From the NCBI GenBank assembly GCA_947452455.1, contig CANGBX010000001.1, forward strand, positions 124,001-188,000: a stretch of 64,000 nt of DNA. The letters are read 5' to 3'. The notes under the pieces were generated by a model. It ran no database searches. It saw only the letters and a program-made list of their open reading frames with translations, and had not been told where the DNA came from. This DNA comes from Beijerinckiaceae bacterium. GTDB taxonomy: Bacteria; Pseudomonadota; Alphaproteobacteria; Rhizobiales; Beijerinckiaceae. Positions within the stretch are counted from its first letter, which is position 1; every line of letters begins with the position of its first letter. Made by a program: the position numbers and the translations under genes. Below, in pieces: positions 42,010-50,758 of this stretch.

Positions 42010-43704
42010 ATGTCTTCCGAACTTCTCGATGCCGCGACCAAGGCTGCCGCCTGGCCCTTCGAGGAAGCACGCAAACTTGTTGAGCGCGTGAAAAAGACCG
42101 GCCAGAAGGAAGTTCTGTTCGAGACGGGTTATGGCCCCTCGGGGCTGCCGCATATCGGCACATTCGGCGAAGTCGCGCGCACGACCATGGTGCGTTATGC
42201 GTTTCGCGTGTTGACGCAAGACAAGATCAAAACACGATTGCTGGCTTTTTCCGATGATATGGATGGCCTGCGCAAAGTGCCCGACAATGTGCCCAATGGC
42301 GACATGCTGCGCGAACATCTCGGCAAGCCGCTAACGCGCATTCCCGATCCGTTCGGCAAGTTTGAAAGCTTCGCCCATCACAACAATGCCATGCTGCGTT
42401 CGTTCTTGGATCGCTTCGGCTTTGAATATGAATTCGCGTCTTCGACCGATTATTACACATCGGGTCGTTTCGATGCGGCGCTCCTGCACATGCTGCGCAG
42501 TTTCGATGCGGTGCAGGCAATCATGTTGCCCTCGCTGCGTGCGGAACGCGCCTCGACCTATTCGCCTTTCTTGCCGGTGCATCCTGACACGGGCGTCGTC
42601 ATGCAAGTGCCGATGGATTCGATGAATGTCGACAAGGGCACGATCTCTTGGACCGATCCTGATACCGGCGCGAAATTCGAAACGCCGGTGACGGGTGGCC
42701 ATTGCAAGCTGCAATGGAAGCCAGACTGGGCAATGCGCTGGTATGCGCTCAAAGTCGATTATGAAATGGCGGGCAAAGATCTGATCGACTCGGTCAAACT
42801 CTCGTCGAACATTGTGCGCGCTCTGGGTGGCGTGGCGCCGGAAGGTTTCAACTACGAGCTCTTCCTTGATGAAAAGGGCCAGAAGATTTCCAAGTCGAAA
42901 GGCAATGGCCTGACGATTGAAGAATGGCTCACTTATGCGAGCCCTGAATCTTTGTCGCTCTTCATGTTCCAGAAGCCGCGTGAAGCCAAGCGTCTCTATT
43001 TCGATGTGATCCCGCGTGCGGTCGATGAATATTTGCAATTCTTGGGCGGCTATGCGCGCCAGGATATGAAAAGCCAATTGGGCAATCCGGTCTGGCACAT
43101 TCATTCGGGTGAGCCGCCGCAGCCTGAATTGCTGCATCGTGCGGGTGAAGAGGGTGCTGGTGCGTCGATCTCTTTCGCCATGCTTTTGAATCTGGCGGCA
43201 GTTGCCAATAGCGAAGACCCGAATGTGCTGTGGGGCTTCTTGCGTCGCTATGCGGAGAATGTGTCACCGCAAACACATCCGCGTCTCGACAAGTTGGTGG
43301 GCTATGCGGTGTCCTATTTCCGCGACTTTGTGCGCCCAGCCAAAACCTATCGACTGGCTGATGATGTCGAGCAGGACGCTCTGCGCAAACTGGACGCGAT
43401 GCTGGCAGCGCTTCCTGCTGATGCAGGTGGCGAAGAGATTCAAACCGCGCTTTACGATGTCGCGCGTCCCATCTCGCGCTATCAGGACATGAAAGCCAAA
43501 AATGCGACGCCTGAGCGCCCCGGCGTGTCGAATGATTGGTTCAACATGCTCTATCAGGTGCTCTTGGGCGAAGATCGCGGGCCGCGCTTTGGTTCCTTCG
43601 TGGCGCTCTATGGCGTCAAAGAAACACGCACCTTGATCGCCGATGCGCTCTCAGGTGCGCTGAAGGAAAAGCACGAGGCGTTTATAGCAAGCCGGAAGGC
43701 GTGA
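42010..43704 (+). CDS. lysK: Lysyl-tRNA synthetase, class I
   Basis: The 564-aa enzyme charges tRNA-Lys. Unlike the class II enzyme of most bacteria, it has the Rossmann-fold signatures of class [14 protein letters not shown] (HIGH motif, near 42) and KISKSKGN (KMSKS motif, near 297). Class I LysRS is typical of archaea and alphaproteobacteria. GAGGG lies upstream of the ATG. It appears to be monocistronic. Confidence 0.96.
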   Translation: MSSELLDAATKAAAWPFEEARKLVERVKKTGQKEVLFETGYGPSGLPHIGTFGEVARTTMVRYAFRVLTQDKIKTRLLAFSDDMDGLRKVPDNVPNGDMLREHLGKPLTRIPDPFGKFESFAHHNNAMLRSFLDRFGFEYEFASSTDYYTSGRFDAALLHMLRSFDAVQAIMLPSLRAERASTYSPFLPVHPDTGVVMQVPMDSMNVDKGTISWTDPDTGAKFETPVTGGHCKLQWKPDWAMRWYALKVDYEMAGKDLIDSVKLSSNIVRALGGVAPEGFNYELFLDEKGQKISKSKGNGLTIEEWLTYASPESLSLFMFQKPREAKRLYFDVIPRAVDEYLQFLGGYARQDMKSQLGNPVWHIHSGEPPQPELLHRAGEEGAGASISFAMLLNLAAVANSEDPNVLWGFLRRYAENVSPQTHPRLDKLVGYAVSYFRDFVRPAKTYRLADDVEQDALRKLDAMLAALPADAGGEEIQTALYDVARPISRYQDMKAKNATPERPGVSNDWFNMLYQVLLGEDRGPRFGSFVALYGVKETRTLIADALSGALKEKHEAFIASRKA

Positions 43705-43724
43705 GCGACAACATAGACAAACGC

Positions 43725-43805
43725 CGTCATTGCGAGCCGCAGACGAATCAATCCAGAAGCATCACGTGGTGCCTTCTGGGTTGCTTCGCTTTGCTCGCAA
43801 TGACG
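43725..43805. repeat. Palindromic intergenic repeat, copy 7
   Basis: An 81-base copy, CGTCATTGCGAG to CGCAATGACG with central CACGTGG, between convergent lysK and the S24 repressor gene. Confidence 0.9.
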
Positions 43806-43818
43806 GCTGATGTGTTTC

Positions 43819-44448
43819 TTACTGGCTAGACCAGATGATCCGCGCCATCCAGGCGATTTTGTCTGAGGGTAAGTTGCGGTCATCGTGATCGGGGTTGAGC
43901 GATTTCAGCTCGACCACATTTTCTGTGCGGCGTTTCAATTCTTTCGCCAGCACTTCGCCTTCGAGCGTCTTCACCACAACGCGGTCGCCGCGACGCACGG
44001 AGGCGTGTGGCGAGACGATGATGACATCGCCATCGCGATAAAGCGGCAGCATGGAATCGCCCGAAATCTCCAACGCATAAGCATTGGGGTCTGGCGTGTC
44101 GGGGAAGGCAACTTCATCCCAACCCGCACCGGTCGGAAATCCACCATCATCGAAAAAGCCGCCCGCACCCGCCTGCGCCATGCCGATCAATGGAATGGTG
44201 CGCTTGGCGCCTTCATGGCCTTTGCTCAGAAAGGCGATGAATTCTTCCATGCCGGCGCCGGTCGCTTCCAAAATCTTGGCAATGCTCTCGGTCGAGGGCC
44301 AGCGCTGGCGCCCATCCGGTGTTTGGCGTTTGGATTTGTTGAAGGTCGTTGCGTCGAGCCCGGCTTTGCGCGCGAGCCCCGAGGGTGTCATCCCGTATTT
44401 CTGGGCGAGATTGTCGATGGCGGACCAGACCTGCGCGTGCGAAAGCAT
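43819..44448 (-). CDS. XRE/S24 LexA-like repressor with self-cleavage domain
   Basis: A 209-aa regulator with an N-terminal helix-turn-helix (about 10-70; MTPSGLARKAGLDATTFNKS) and a C-terminal S24 protease domain. The catalytic Ser132 (EISGDSMLP) and Lys169 (VLAKEL) are present, as is a possible Ala-Gly cleavage site near 93-95 (MAQAGAGG). The layout is that of CI/HumD-like or LexA-type repressors that are inactivated by RecA-stimulated self-cleavage. I use ATG 44448, eight bases after GGAGG. It is divergent from the ligase-associated exonuclease gene, so control of that repair operon is a reasonable guess. Confidence 0.85.
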   Translation of the reverse strand: MLSHAQVWSAIDNLAQKYGMTPSGLARKAGLDATTFNKSKRQTPDGRQRWPSTESIAKILEATGAGMEEFIAFLSKGHEGAKRTIPLIGMAQAGAGGFFDDGGFPTGAGWDEVAFPDTPDPNAYALEISGDSMLPLYRDGDVIIVSPHASVRRGDRVVVKTLEGEVLAKELKRRTENVVELKSLNPDHDDRNLPSDKIAWMARIIWSSQ

Positions 44449-44580
44449 CCCTCGACCCTCCGGGAACATGACCTTGTTCCTGTAAGATAGGTATATATGC
44501 CTGTTTCACGGGGGAGAGCAAGATGTTTCACGGCTCCCGCTGTATGCAGGCGGCCAGCTCCACCCTATCTATCGGGGCGT
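44449..44580. promoter_or_regulatory. Divergent control region of the S24 repressor and repair operon
   Basis: At 44463-44480 lies a perfect inverted repeat, GGAACA-N6-TGTTCC, 15 bases upstream of the repressor start. It contains GAAC-N8-GTTC, close in style to SOS-type boxes. To its right is an AT-rich TATATAT tract (44491-44498), followed by a ten-base direct repeat TGTTTCACGG at 44502 and 44524, spaced 22 bases (about two helical turns). I infer repressor operators; no experimental link is known. Confidence 0.55.
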
Positions 44581-45609
44581 ATGGCTCTTTCTGATCTCCT
44601 CACTCTGACCCCGGCCGGGCTCTATTGCGCGGCGGCGGATGTCTATCTTGATCCCGTGCGGTCTGTGCCGCGCGCTTTGATCACGCATGGACATTCAGAT
44701 CATGCGCGCGCGGGTCATGGCGCGGTGCTCGCCACACGCGAGACGCTGGCCATTATGGGTCTGCGTTACGGCGCCAAATTTTGCGAGCAGCAACAGGCGC
44801 TCGCTTATGGCGAAAGCATCACGCTGAATGGCATCGAGGTGAGTTTTCACCCCGCTGGTCATGTGCTGGGTTCCGCGCAAATCCGATTGAGGGGCCCGTC
44901 GGGCAGCGTGGTTGTGTCGGGCGATTATAAGCGCGCGTTTGATCCGACTTGTGCACCGTTTGAACTCGTGCGCTGCGATGCTTTCGTGACGGAAGCGACA
45001 TTCGGTCTGCCTGTTTTTCGTCATCCAGATGCGGCTGGGGAAGTCGCCAAGTTGTTGCGCTCTTGCGCTGTGTTTCCCGAACGCGCGCATCTGGTCGGCG
45101 CTTATTCGCTTGGCAAAGCGCAGCGCGTGATGAAGCTCCTGCGTCTGGCTGGATGGGACAGGCCCATTTGGATTCACGGCGCGCTCGAAAAGATTACGCA
45201 ATTCTATCAGGACGAAGGCATTGATCTGGGTGACATCCGCAAAGTCAGTGCGACAGATCGTGCAAAGCTGGCTGGCGAGATCATCCTTTGCCCGCCGGGA
45301 CAATTGGCTGATCTGTGGTCGCGCAAATTTCCCGATCCTGTGACCGCATTCGCATCTGGCTGGATGCGTGTGCGCGCACGTGCGCGCCAGCGCGGCGTGG
45401 AATTGCCGCTTGTCATTTCCGATCATGTCGACTGGGATGATCTTTGCGCCACCATCCGGGAGACTGGGGCGTCAGAAATCTGGGTCACACATGGCGCAGA
45501 AGAAGCCATCGTCCATTGGTGCGAGACGCAAGGGCTTGATGCGCGGCCCTTGAACATTCTGGGCTATGGCGATGAGGATGCCGAGACGGTTGCGGAGGAT
45601 GCCGCATGA
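44581..45609 (+). CDS. Ligase-associated DNA exonuclease (metallo-beta-lactamase fold)
   Basis: A 342-aa metallo-beta-lactamase/beta-CASP nuclease. The zinc motif HGHSDH is at 36-41, and later metal ligands are in HPAGHVLGSAQ (near 92) and SGDYKR. It belongs to the exonuclease of the four-gene ligase-associated repair set (exonuclease, ATP-dependent ligase, Lhr-like helicase, PdeM nuclease). I start at ATG 44581; upstream codons lie in the control region. The stop overlaps the ligase ATG by four bases, so the two are coupled. Confidence 0.9.
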   Translation: MALSDLLTLTPAGLYCAAADVYLDPVRSVPRALITHGHSDHARAGHGAVLATRETLAIMGLRYGAKFCEQQQALAYGESITLNGIEVSFHPAGHVLGSAQIRLRGPSGSVVVSGDYKRAFDPTCAPFELVRCDAFVTEATFGLPVFRHPDAAGEVAKLLRSCAVFPERAHLVGAYSLGKAQRVMKLLRLAGWDRPIWIHGALEKITQFYQDEGIDLGDIRKVSATDRAKLAGEIILCPPGQLADLWSRKFPDPVTAFASGWMRVRARARQRGVELPLVISDHVDWDDLCATIRETGASEIWVTHGAEEAIVHWCETQGLDARPLNILGYGDEDAETVAEDAA

Positions 45610-47279
45610 ATCGTTTCGCGCAATTGCTCGACAGTCTGGCCTATGAGCCCTCGCGCAATAACAAATTGCGCTTGCTGGCTGATTATTTCCGCGTGACGCC
45701 TGATCCCGAGCGGGGTTTTGCGCTGGCTGCGATGACGGGTGCTTTGTCTTTTGCCCATGCCAAGGCGTCGCTCATTCGCGCTTTGATCGCCGAGCGCACG
45801 GATCCTGTTCTTTTTGCCATGTCTTATGATTATGTCGGCGATCTGTCGGAAACCGTTGCGCTGCTCTGGCCTGCGCCACAAACAGAGCGCCGCAATATAG
45901 CTGCGCCCTCTCTGTCTGATGTTGTGCATGGCTTGCAGCAGGCGGATAAAAAGGAATTGCCGCAGCTTCTTGCCAGCTGGCTTGATGATCTTGATGAGAC
46001 AGGCCGCTGGGCTTTGTTGAAACTCATCACTGGCGCTTTGCGCATTGGCGTGTCGCAGCGCCTCGCAAAGACAGCTGTAGCGGCGCTGGGTGGGAAAGAG
46101 CCCAACGAGATTGAAGAAGTCTGGCATGGCTTGGTGCCGCCTTATCTCGATCTCTTTGCTTGGGTCGAGGGCCGCGAAGACAGGCCCAAGGCTCTAGATC
46201 CGGCACCCTTCCGCACGCCCATGCTGGCGCATGCTTTGGATGAGGCCGATTTCGACAAGCTCGACCCGGCAGATTTTTCAGCCGAATGGAAATGGGACGG
46301 GATTCGCGTGCAAGCCTGCGTGGGCACAGATGAAGAGGGGCGGCGTGTCGCGCGTCTTTATTCGCGCACAGGCGAAGATCTCTCCAAAAGCTTTCCTGAT
46401 TTGATGGAGATGCTCTGCGAGCCGCATTTTGGTGACGCCACAATCGATGGCGAGCTTTTGGTCTTGATCGAGCGCCAAGTGCAATCTTTCTCAACGCTGC
46501 AGCAGAGGCTCAATCGCAAAAGCGTGTCGCCAAAATTGGTCATGCAATATCCGGCTCATATTCGAGCCTATGATTTGCTGGCTGAGGATGGCGAAGATTT
46601 ACGAGAGCTTTCATTTGTAGATCGTCGCGCGCGATTGGAATCTTTCATCACACGTCTTGGCCATCCGCGTCTTGATCTCTCGCCAGATGTTCCTTTCGAT
46701 TCATGGGAGGCTTTGGCACAAGCGCGGCATGATCCGGCTTCTGTGGGCGCGCAAGATGAAACAGAGGCGATTGAAGGCATCATGCTCAAGCGGCGTGATT
46801 CCATCTATGTGCCGGGGCGGCCCAAAGGTCTCTGGTTCAAATGGAAGCGGGACCCATTCAATGTGGACGCTGTGCTCATGTATGCGCAGCGCGGGCACGG
46901 GCGGCGCTCCTCTTTCTATTCCGATTTTACCTTTGGTGTGTGGAAGGGTGCCGAGCTGGTGCCGGTGGGAAAAGCCTATTTCGGCTTTACCGATGCGGAG
47001 TTGAAAGAGCTCGACAAATATATCCGCAACCACACCCGCAATCGCTTTGGGCCTGTCCGCGAGCTCGATTTTTCGACCGAGCAGGGGCTTGTCTTGGAGA
47101 TTGCGTTTGAGGGGCTCGCCCGCTCGACCCGCCATAAATCGGGACTCGCGATGCGCTTTCCGCGCATTTCCCGCATTCGCTGGGATAAGCCCGCGCGCGA
47201 TGCCGACCTCATCTCCACATTGGAGGGGCTGTTGGAGCAGGGCCTGCGCCGCAGTCCCCCGAAGGGACTGGGCGATTAA
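45606..47279 (+). CDS. ATP-dependent DNA ligase (ligase-associated repair system)
   Basis: A 557-aa ligase with an N-terminal DNA-binding domain (1-200), nucleotidyltransferase domain with the adenylated lysine K229 in EWKWDGIR, and C-terminal OB-fold (from about 430) ending in the conserved RFPRISRIRWDKP motif VI region. It is accessory to the NAD-dependent replicative ligase and works in DNA damage repair. It overlaps the exonuclease gene by four bases. The other two members of the system lie 4.4 kb downstream. Confidence 0.92.
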   Translation: MNRFAQLLDSLAYEPSRNNKLRLLADYFRVTPDPERGFALAAMTGALSFAHAKASLIRALIAERTDPVLFAMSYDYVGDLSETVALLWPAPQTERRNIAAPSLSDVVHGLQQADKKELPQLLASWLDDLDETGRWALLKLITGALRIGVSQRLAKTAVAALGGKEPNEIEEVWHGLVPPYLDLFAWVEGREDRPKALDPAPFRTPMLAHALDEADFDKLDPADFSAEWKWDGIRVQACVGTDEEGRRVARLYSRTGEDLSKSFPDLMEMLCEPHFGDATIDGELLVLIERQVQSFSTLQQRLNRKSVSPKLVMQYPAHIRAYDLLAEDGEDLRELSFVDRRARLESFITRLGHPRLDLSPDVPFDSWEALAQARHDPASVGAQDETEAIEGIMLKRRDSIYVPGRPKGLWFKWKRDPFNVDAVLMYAQRGHGRRSSFYSDFTFGVWKGAELVPVGKAYFGFTDAELKELDKYIRNHTRNRFGPVRELDFSTEQGLVLEIAFEGLARSTRHKSGLAMRFPRISRIRWDKPARDADLISTLEGLLEQGLRRSPPKGLGD

Positions 47280-47578
47280 AATACAAATAATTACAGATAT
47301 TTAATTCAAGTCCTCCGCCTATCTTCAGGTTCATGGTGCCGTGAGATGCGCGGTTGCGGCTTTTCTGCGGGGCCTTTTTCGATTGGTGATGTGCCGCTCC
47401 CTTGGGCTTGCGTCAGAGGGGCAAGGCATGAAAGATGGGAGCAGGCTATGGGGAATAGACCATCCGTCCTGACAGAAGCAGGGGCGACATATCCGATCTG
47501 GATCAATGTCTGCTGAGCCGGGATCGGTCTAATAACCTCGCTCTATAATGGGTAGCCCAAGGGTTGAGGGGGATACGC
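47280..47578 (+). promoter_or_regulatory. Intergenic region upstream of the LuxR-type regulator
   Basis: This 299-base gap starts with an AT-rich stretch and ends with a consensus -10 box TATAAT at 47544-47549, about 30 bases before the regulator GTG. No matching -35 element is evident. A long-range CCGATC/GATCGG pair (47493 and 47522) lies just upstream. No open frame with coding character is seen; a small RNA cannot be excluded. Confidence 0.4.
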
Positions 47579-48247
47579 GTGGATCAGAACACGACGCGCA
47601 TTTTTATTGCTGACGATCATCCGCTGGTGCGGGGCGCGCTTCGTCAGGCTGTTACGGGTGCAGTGGCGCAAGCCGATATCGTCGAATGCGGCGATCTTGA
47701 TTCGCTTAGCGCGGAACTTGAAAAAAATTCCGATGCCGATTTGATCATGCTCGATCTGTCCATGCCGGGCGTGCGTGGTTTTTCAGGTCTCATGTATCTG
47801 CGCGCGCAATATCCGAGCGTGCCTGTTGTCATCGTTTCGGCCAATGAAGATCGCGGTGTCATCCGCCGTTGCATCGATTTTGGTGCCTCTGGCTTCATCC
47901 CGAAGACAACAGACATCGAGGCCATGCGTGCCGCCATCCGTGCCGTGCTTGCTGGCGAAACATGGACGCCGTCGGATGTTGATCTCGGTGCACCTGCCGA
48001 TAAGGAAACAGCCGATACCGTGCGCCGCTTGGCTTCGCTTACGCCCCAGCAGGTGCGCGTGTTGATGATGCTGTCCGAAGGCTTGCTCAACAAGCAGATC
48101 GCTTATGAGCTCTCGGTTTCGGAAGCGACCGTCAAAGCGCATGTGTCGGCCATTCTGCAAAAGCTTGGCGTTGAAAGCCGCACGCAGGCTGTGATTGCCG
48201 CCTCCAAAATTGAAGCCGGCCAGTGGCAGAGCACGGCGGACGCTTAA
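47579..48247 (+). CDS. NarL/LuxR-type response regulator (orphan)
   Basis: A 222-aa regulator with a receiver domain (phospho-acceptor D59 in LIMLDLSMPG, acidic ADD at 11-13, Lys in FIPKTTD) and a C-terminal LuxR helix-turn-helix (about 155-215; LTPQQVRVLMMLSEGLLNKQIAYELSVSEATVKAHV region). The GTG start has GAGGGGG six bases upstream; a TTG five codons earlier is less likely. No histidine kinase adjoins it, so it is an orphan in this window. Confidence 0.9.
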   Translation: MDQNTTRIFIADDHPLVRGALRQAVTGAVAQADIVECGDLDSLSAELEKNSDADLIMLDLSMPGVRGFSGLMYLRAQYPSVPVVIVSANEDRGVIRRCIDFGASGFIPKTTDIEAMRAAIRAVLAGETWTPSDVDLGAPADKETADTVRRLASLTPQQVRVLMMLSEGLLNKQIAYELSVSEATVKAHVSAILQKLGVESRTQAVIAASKIEAGQWQSTADA

Positions 48248-48292
48248 GCGCCCGCCATTTTAATGCCATTGTTGAGAGGCTGGATCGCCACC

Positions 48293-48562
48293 ATGAATGA
48301 TGCTCTGACACGTTTCTTTGGTGGCGCGCCGCTCGCGGTTGTTCTGCGCTTGCTTGTCGTTTCGTTGATCGTTGGCGCGCTGCTGATGTGGCTCGACATC
48401 CACCCGCGTGATGTGATCCGCGGGTTGGAAAATTTCATCCTGCGCATTTGGAATATGGGCTTTGAAGCTGTGCGCGAACTCGCCCAATATGTTTTCGCAG
48501 GCGCCGTCATCGTTGTGCCCGTGTGGCTCGTGATGCGCCTGCTCTCGGCGCGCGGGCGTTAA
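48293..48562 (+). CDS. DUF6460-like small membrane protein
   Basis: An 89-aa protein with two membrane helices. The start MNDALTRFFGGAPLAVVLRLLVVSLIVG resembles the DUF6460 family I recall from Rhizobiales (RFLGGSPLAVxLRL pattern). I chose ATG 48293 because it begins at this conserved segment; an upstream ATG at 48263 is possible. Function unknown. Its stop overlaps the end of the convergent antitoxin gene by four bases. Confidence 0.68.
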   Translation: MNDALTRFFGGAPLAVVLRLLVVSLIVGALLMWLDIHPRDVIRGLENFILRIWNMGFEAVRELAQYVFAGAVIVVPVWLVMRLLSARGR

Positions 48563-48843
48563 GCTGCGTTTTTCACCACGCGCCATTCGATCGTGAGATC
48601 TGCAGAGGATGCCAAAAGCATCAGGGCATCCAAACTGAACTTATCAATCCGCCCTCGCAAAAGATCATTCATGCGCGGTTGCGTGATGCCGAGCTTTTTA
48701 GCGGATTCGACCTGCGTGAGCTTCCAGCTGGCGATAGCTTCCTGAAGTGCTGACATCAATGTCGCCCGTGCCTTCATATTCGCAGCTTCAGCTGACGAAT
48801 CTTCAAGAGCGTCCCATATGCTGGTGAAGCGATCTTCTGTCAT
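48559..48843 (-). CDS. HigA-type antitoxin (XRE family)
   Basis: A 94-aa helix-turn-helix protein: LTQVESAKKLGITQPRMNDLLRGR is the DNA-binding unit, as in HigA2-like antitoxins that neutralise RelE-fold toxins and repress their own operon. It is second in the operon, its ATG overlapping the toxin stop by four bases. Toxin-first order is the hallmark of HigBA systems. Confidence 0.85.
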   Translation of the reverse strand: MTEDRFTSIWDALEDSSAEAANMKARATLMSALQEAIASWKLTQVESAKKLGITQPRMNDLLRGRIDKFSLDALMLLASSADLTIEWRVVKNAA

Positions 48844-49169
48844 GGCTTTTTCCTTTGTGCCATTTCTTTGAAACGTGCCGTTGCAAGCTCAAGGTCATGA
48901 CGGGATGTGGTAGGTGTCTTTTTCTGAAATGCGTGAAGGATGTAAATTGCATCTGCCCATGCTGCGACATAGATGACGCGAAAAGCTCCCGACTTATCTC
49001 GCACCCGGATTTCGCGAACACTTTGGCCAATGCTTTTCATTGGCTTCCAGTCGTTAGGCTCTAATCCCTGCTGAAGTCGATCAATCTGGAATCCAGTCTC
49101 TCGCCTCGCGTTGTTAGGAAAAGCGCGAAGCTGGGAAAGCGAATCTCCCAGAAAGATAACGGACTTCAT
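48840..49169 (-). CDS. HigB/RelE-fold toxin (phage Gp49-like family)
   Basis: A 109-aa basic protein whose GFQIDRLQQGLEP...MKSIGQSVREIRVRDKSGAFRVIYVA segment matches the Gp49-like (PF05973) HigB toxins, ribosome-dependent or free mRNA interferases. It precedes the antitoxin gene. A perfect inverted repeat sits eight bases upstream of its ATG. This is the only plasmid- or phage-style cargo in the window and probably arrived by transfer. Confidence 0.87.
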   Translation of the reverse strand: MKSVIFLGDSLSQLRAFPNNARRETGFQIDRLQQGLEPNDWKPMKSIGQSVREIRVRDKSGAFRVIYVAAWADAIYILHAFQKKTPTTSRHDLELATARFKEMAQRKKP

Positions 49170-49176
49170 GATCCGC

Positions 49177-49196
49177 TTATATCTATTCTGATATAA
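49177..49196. promoter_or_regulatory. Inverted repeat upstream of higBA-type operon
   Basis: TTATATC and GATATAA form a perfect seven-base-pair dyad with a six-base spacer, ending eight bases before the toxin start codon. Its position and AT-rich palindromic form fit an autoregulatory HigA operator overlapping the promoter. Confidence 0.6.
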
Positions 49197-49239
49197 ATGT
49201 CAAGGTTTGCAGGATGGTGCGTGTTTCAATGTGGCAGCA

Positions 49240-50319
49240 TCAAAAGCTGCCCGCCCAATCTTTCGCTTTTGATCCGCGCAAAGCCATGAGAGTCGTGCCG
49301 CGTTCGCGCAGCATTTGCGCGAGGCCTTTATGCAGCGCGCCGACCATGCCGGGGCCTTCATAGACCAGCATGGAATAGACTTGCAGCAATGTCGCGCCAG
49401 CTTCGATCTTCGCCATAGCTGTTGCTGCATCTTGAATGCCGCCCACGCCGATGATCGGGAATTGGCCTTCGACGCGCAGATAGGTTGCGGCGAGCATTTT
49501 GGTGGAGAGTTCGAACAAAGGCTTGCCCGAGAGGCCGCCGGTCTCCCCCTTTTGTGTGCTCTTCAGTGTGTCGGGGCGTGTGATCGTTGTATTGCCGACG
49601 ATCATGCCATCCATGTTGCGCGCGCGGGCCACGCGCACAATGTCATCGAGATCGCCTGCTGTGAGATCGGGCGCTATTTTCAACAGCATGGCCTTGCGGC
49701 CATATTGCGCGGCCATTTCATCGCGCACATCAAGCGCGCGGGCGAGCAAAGCGTCCAGTGCAGACGCCTGTTGCAAATCGCGCAAGCCCGGCGTGTTGGG
49801 CGAAGAAATATTGATCGTGAAATAATCGGCCACATCGGCAAAGGCGCGAATGCCCTTGGCATAATCGCCCGCTCGATCTTCGCTTTCCTTATTGGCGCCG
49901 ACATTCACGCCAACAATACCACCGTGCCCTTTGCGCGCTGCCAATCGTGCATGGACAATCGCGTGGCCTTCGCTGTTAAAGCCGAAACGGTTGATGACAG
50001 CCTCATCTTCAACCAAGCGAAACAAGCGCGGCTTTGGATTGCCGGGCTGGGGCAGGGGTGTAATCGTGCCGACTTCGACATGGCTGAAGCCCAAGCGCAA
50101 AAGCGGATCGGGCACATCGCCGCCTTTGTCAAAACCTGGCGCCATGCCAAGCGGCGCGGGAAAATGCAGACCAAAGGCTTCAACAGCAAGCAGGGGATCG
50201 TGATGCGCGAGATTGGGCAGCGGCAGATTTTTCAAAGCGCCAATGGTGAAGCCATGCGCCTGTTCGGGATCCATCGCGAAGAGAAAGGGGCGCGTGAGCA
50301 GATTGACCAGACCCGTCAT
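49240..50319 (-). CDS. pyrD: Dihydroorotate dehydrogenase (quinone), class 2
   Basis: The 359-aa FMN enzyme oxidises dihydroorotate to orotate in pyrimidine synthesis, donating electrons to membrane quinone. Class 2 traits are the amphipathic N-terminus (MTGLVNLLTRPFLFAMDPEQAHG), NRFGFNSEGH near 110, and FTINISSPNTPGL near 168, which carries the catalytic serine. FMN-phosphate-binding GVGGI lies near 300. The ATG overlaps the stop of the DUF952 gene by four bases. Confidence 0.95.
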   Translation of the reverse strand: MTGLVNLLTRPFLFAMDPEQAHGFTIGALKNLPLPNLAHHDPLLAVEAFGLHFPAPLGMAPGFDKGGDVPDPLLRLGFSHVEVGTITPLPQPGNPKPRLFRLVEDEAVINRFGFNSEGHAIVHARLAARKGHGGIVGVNVGANKESEDRAGDYAKGIRAFADVADYFTINISSPNTPGLRDLQQASALDALLARALDVRDEMAAQYGRKAMLLKIAPDLTAGDLDDIVRVARARNMDGMIVGNTTITRPDTLKSTQKGETGGLSGKPLFELSTKMLAATYLRVEGQFPIIGVGGIQDAATAMAKIEAGATLLQVYSMLVYEGPGMVGALHKGLAQMLRERGTTLMALRGSKAKDWAGSF

Positions 50320-50660
50320 GTCAAAAGATCTCCGAACTCATGCATGCCATCACTTTTCATCGGCAGCGGATGGACGCTCAGCACTTCATTCATGGCGAGT
50401 GCGCGATAGAGGTGGGGAAAGAGTGCGCCACCGCGAGAGGGTTCCCATTTGAGCTTGTCACCAAGCTGGTGGGCTTCAATCACTGCGAGCACGAGATCGC
50501 TCTGCCCGACAAAATGTTTGGCAGCTGTCTCGCGCGCCTGTTCGGCTGTCGAGAAATGGATGTAGCCATCGGCCAGATCAATCGGCGCGCCGGTGAAAGC
50601 GCCTTGGGCGACGGCTTCATCCCAGAGGCTTTTGGGGGCGATTTTGTAAATCAGGGTCAA
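50316..50660 (-). CDS. DUF952 family protein
   Basis: A 114-aa protein with the DUF952 pattern: IYKIAPKSLWDEA at the start, ADGYIHFSTAEQARETAAKHF near 35 and a conserved FPHLYRAL near 80. Its function is unknown, though these proteins are frequent neighbours of pyrD in alphaproteobacteria, as here. The best start is TTG 50660 with GGAG seven bases upstream; no ATG fits the domain. Translationally coupled to pyrD by ATGA overlap. Confidence 0.82.
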   Translation of the reverse strand: MTLIYKIAPKSLWDEAVAQGAFTGAPIDLADGYIHFSTAEQARETAAKHFVGQSDLVLAVIEAHQLGDKLKWEPSRGGALFPHLYRALAMNEVLSVHPLPMKSDGMHEFGDLLT

Positions 50661-50758
50661 GTGAAAGCTCCAATCTGCGCGCGAAGCTAGCGGGGCCGAG
50701 GACAGGGGGCAAGCATGGGCCTTGACGCTTGAGCCTTTCCATCGTTGAAAACAGGCCC

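Noticed and set aside
12067..43805. Regularly recurring CGTCATTGCGAG repeats as a CRISPR array
   Set aside because: Copies are kilobases apart, palindromic and lie between unrelated genes; there are no spacers of constant length and no cas genes.
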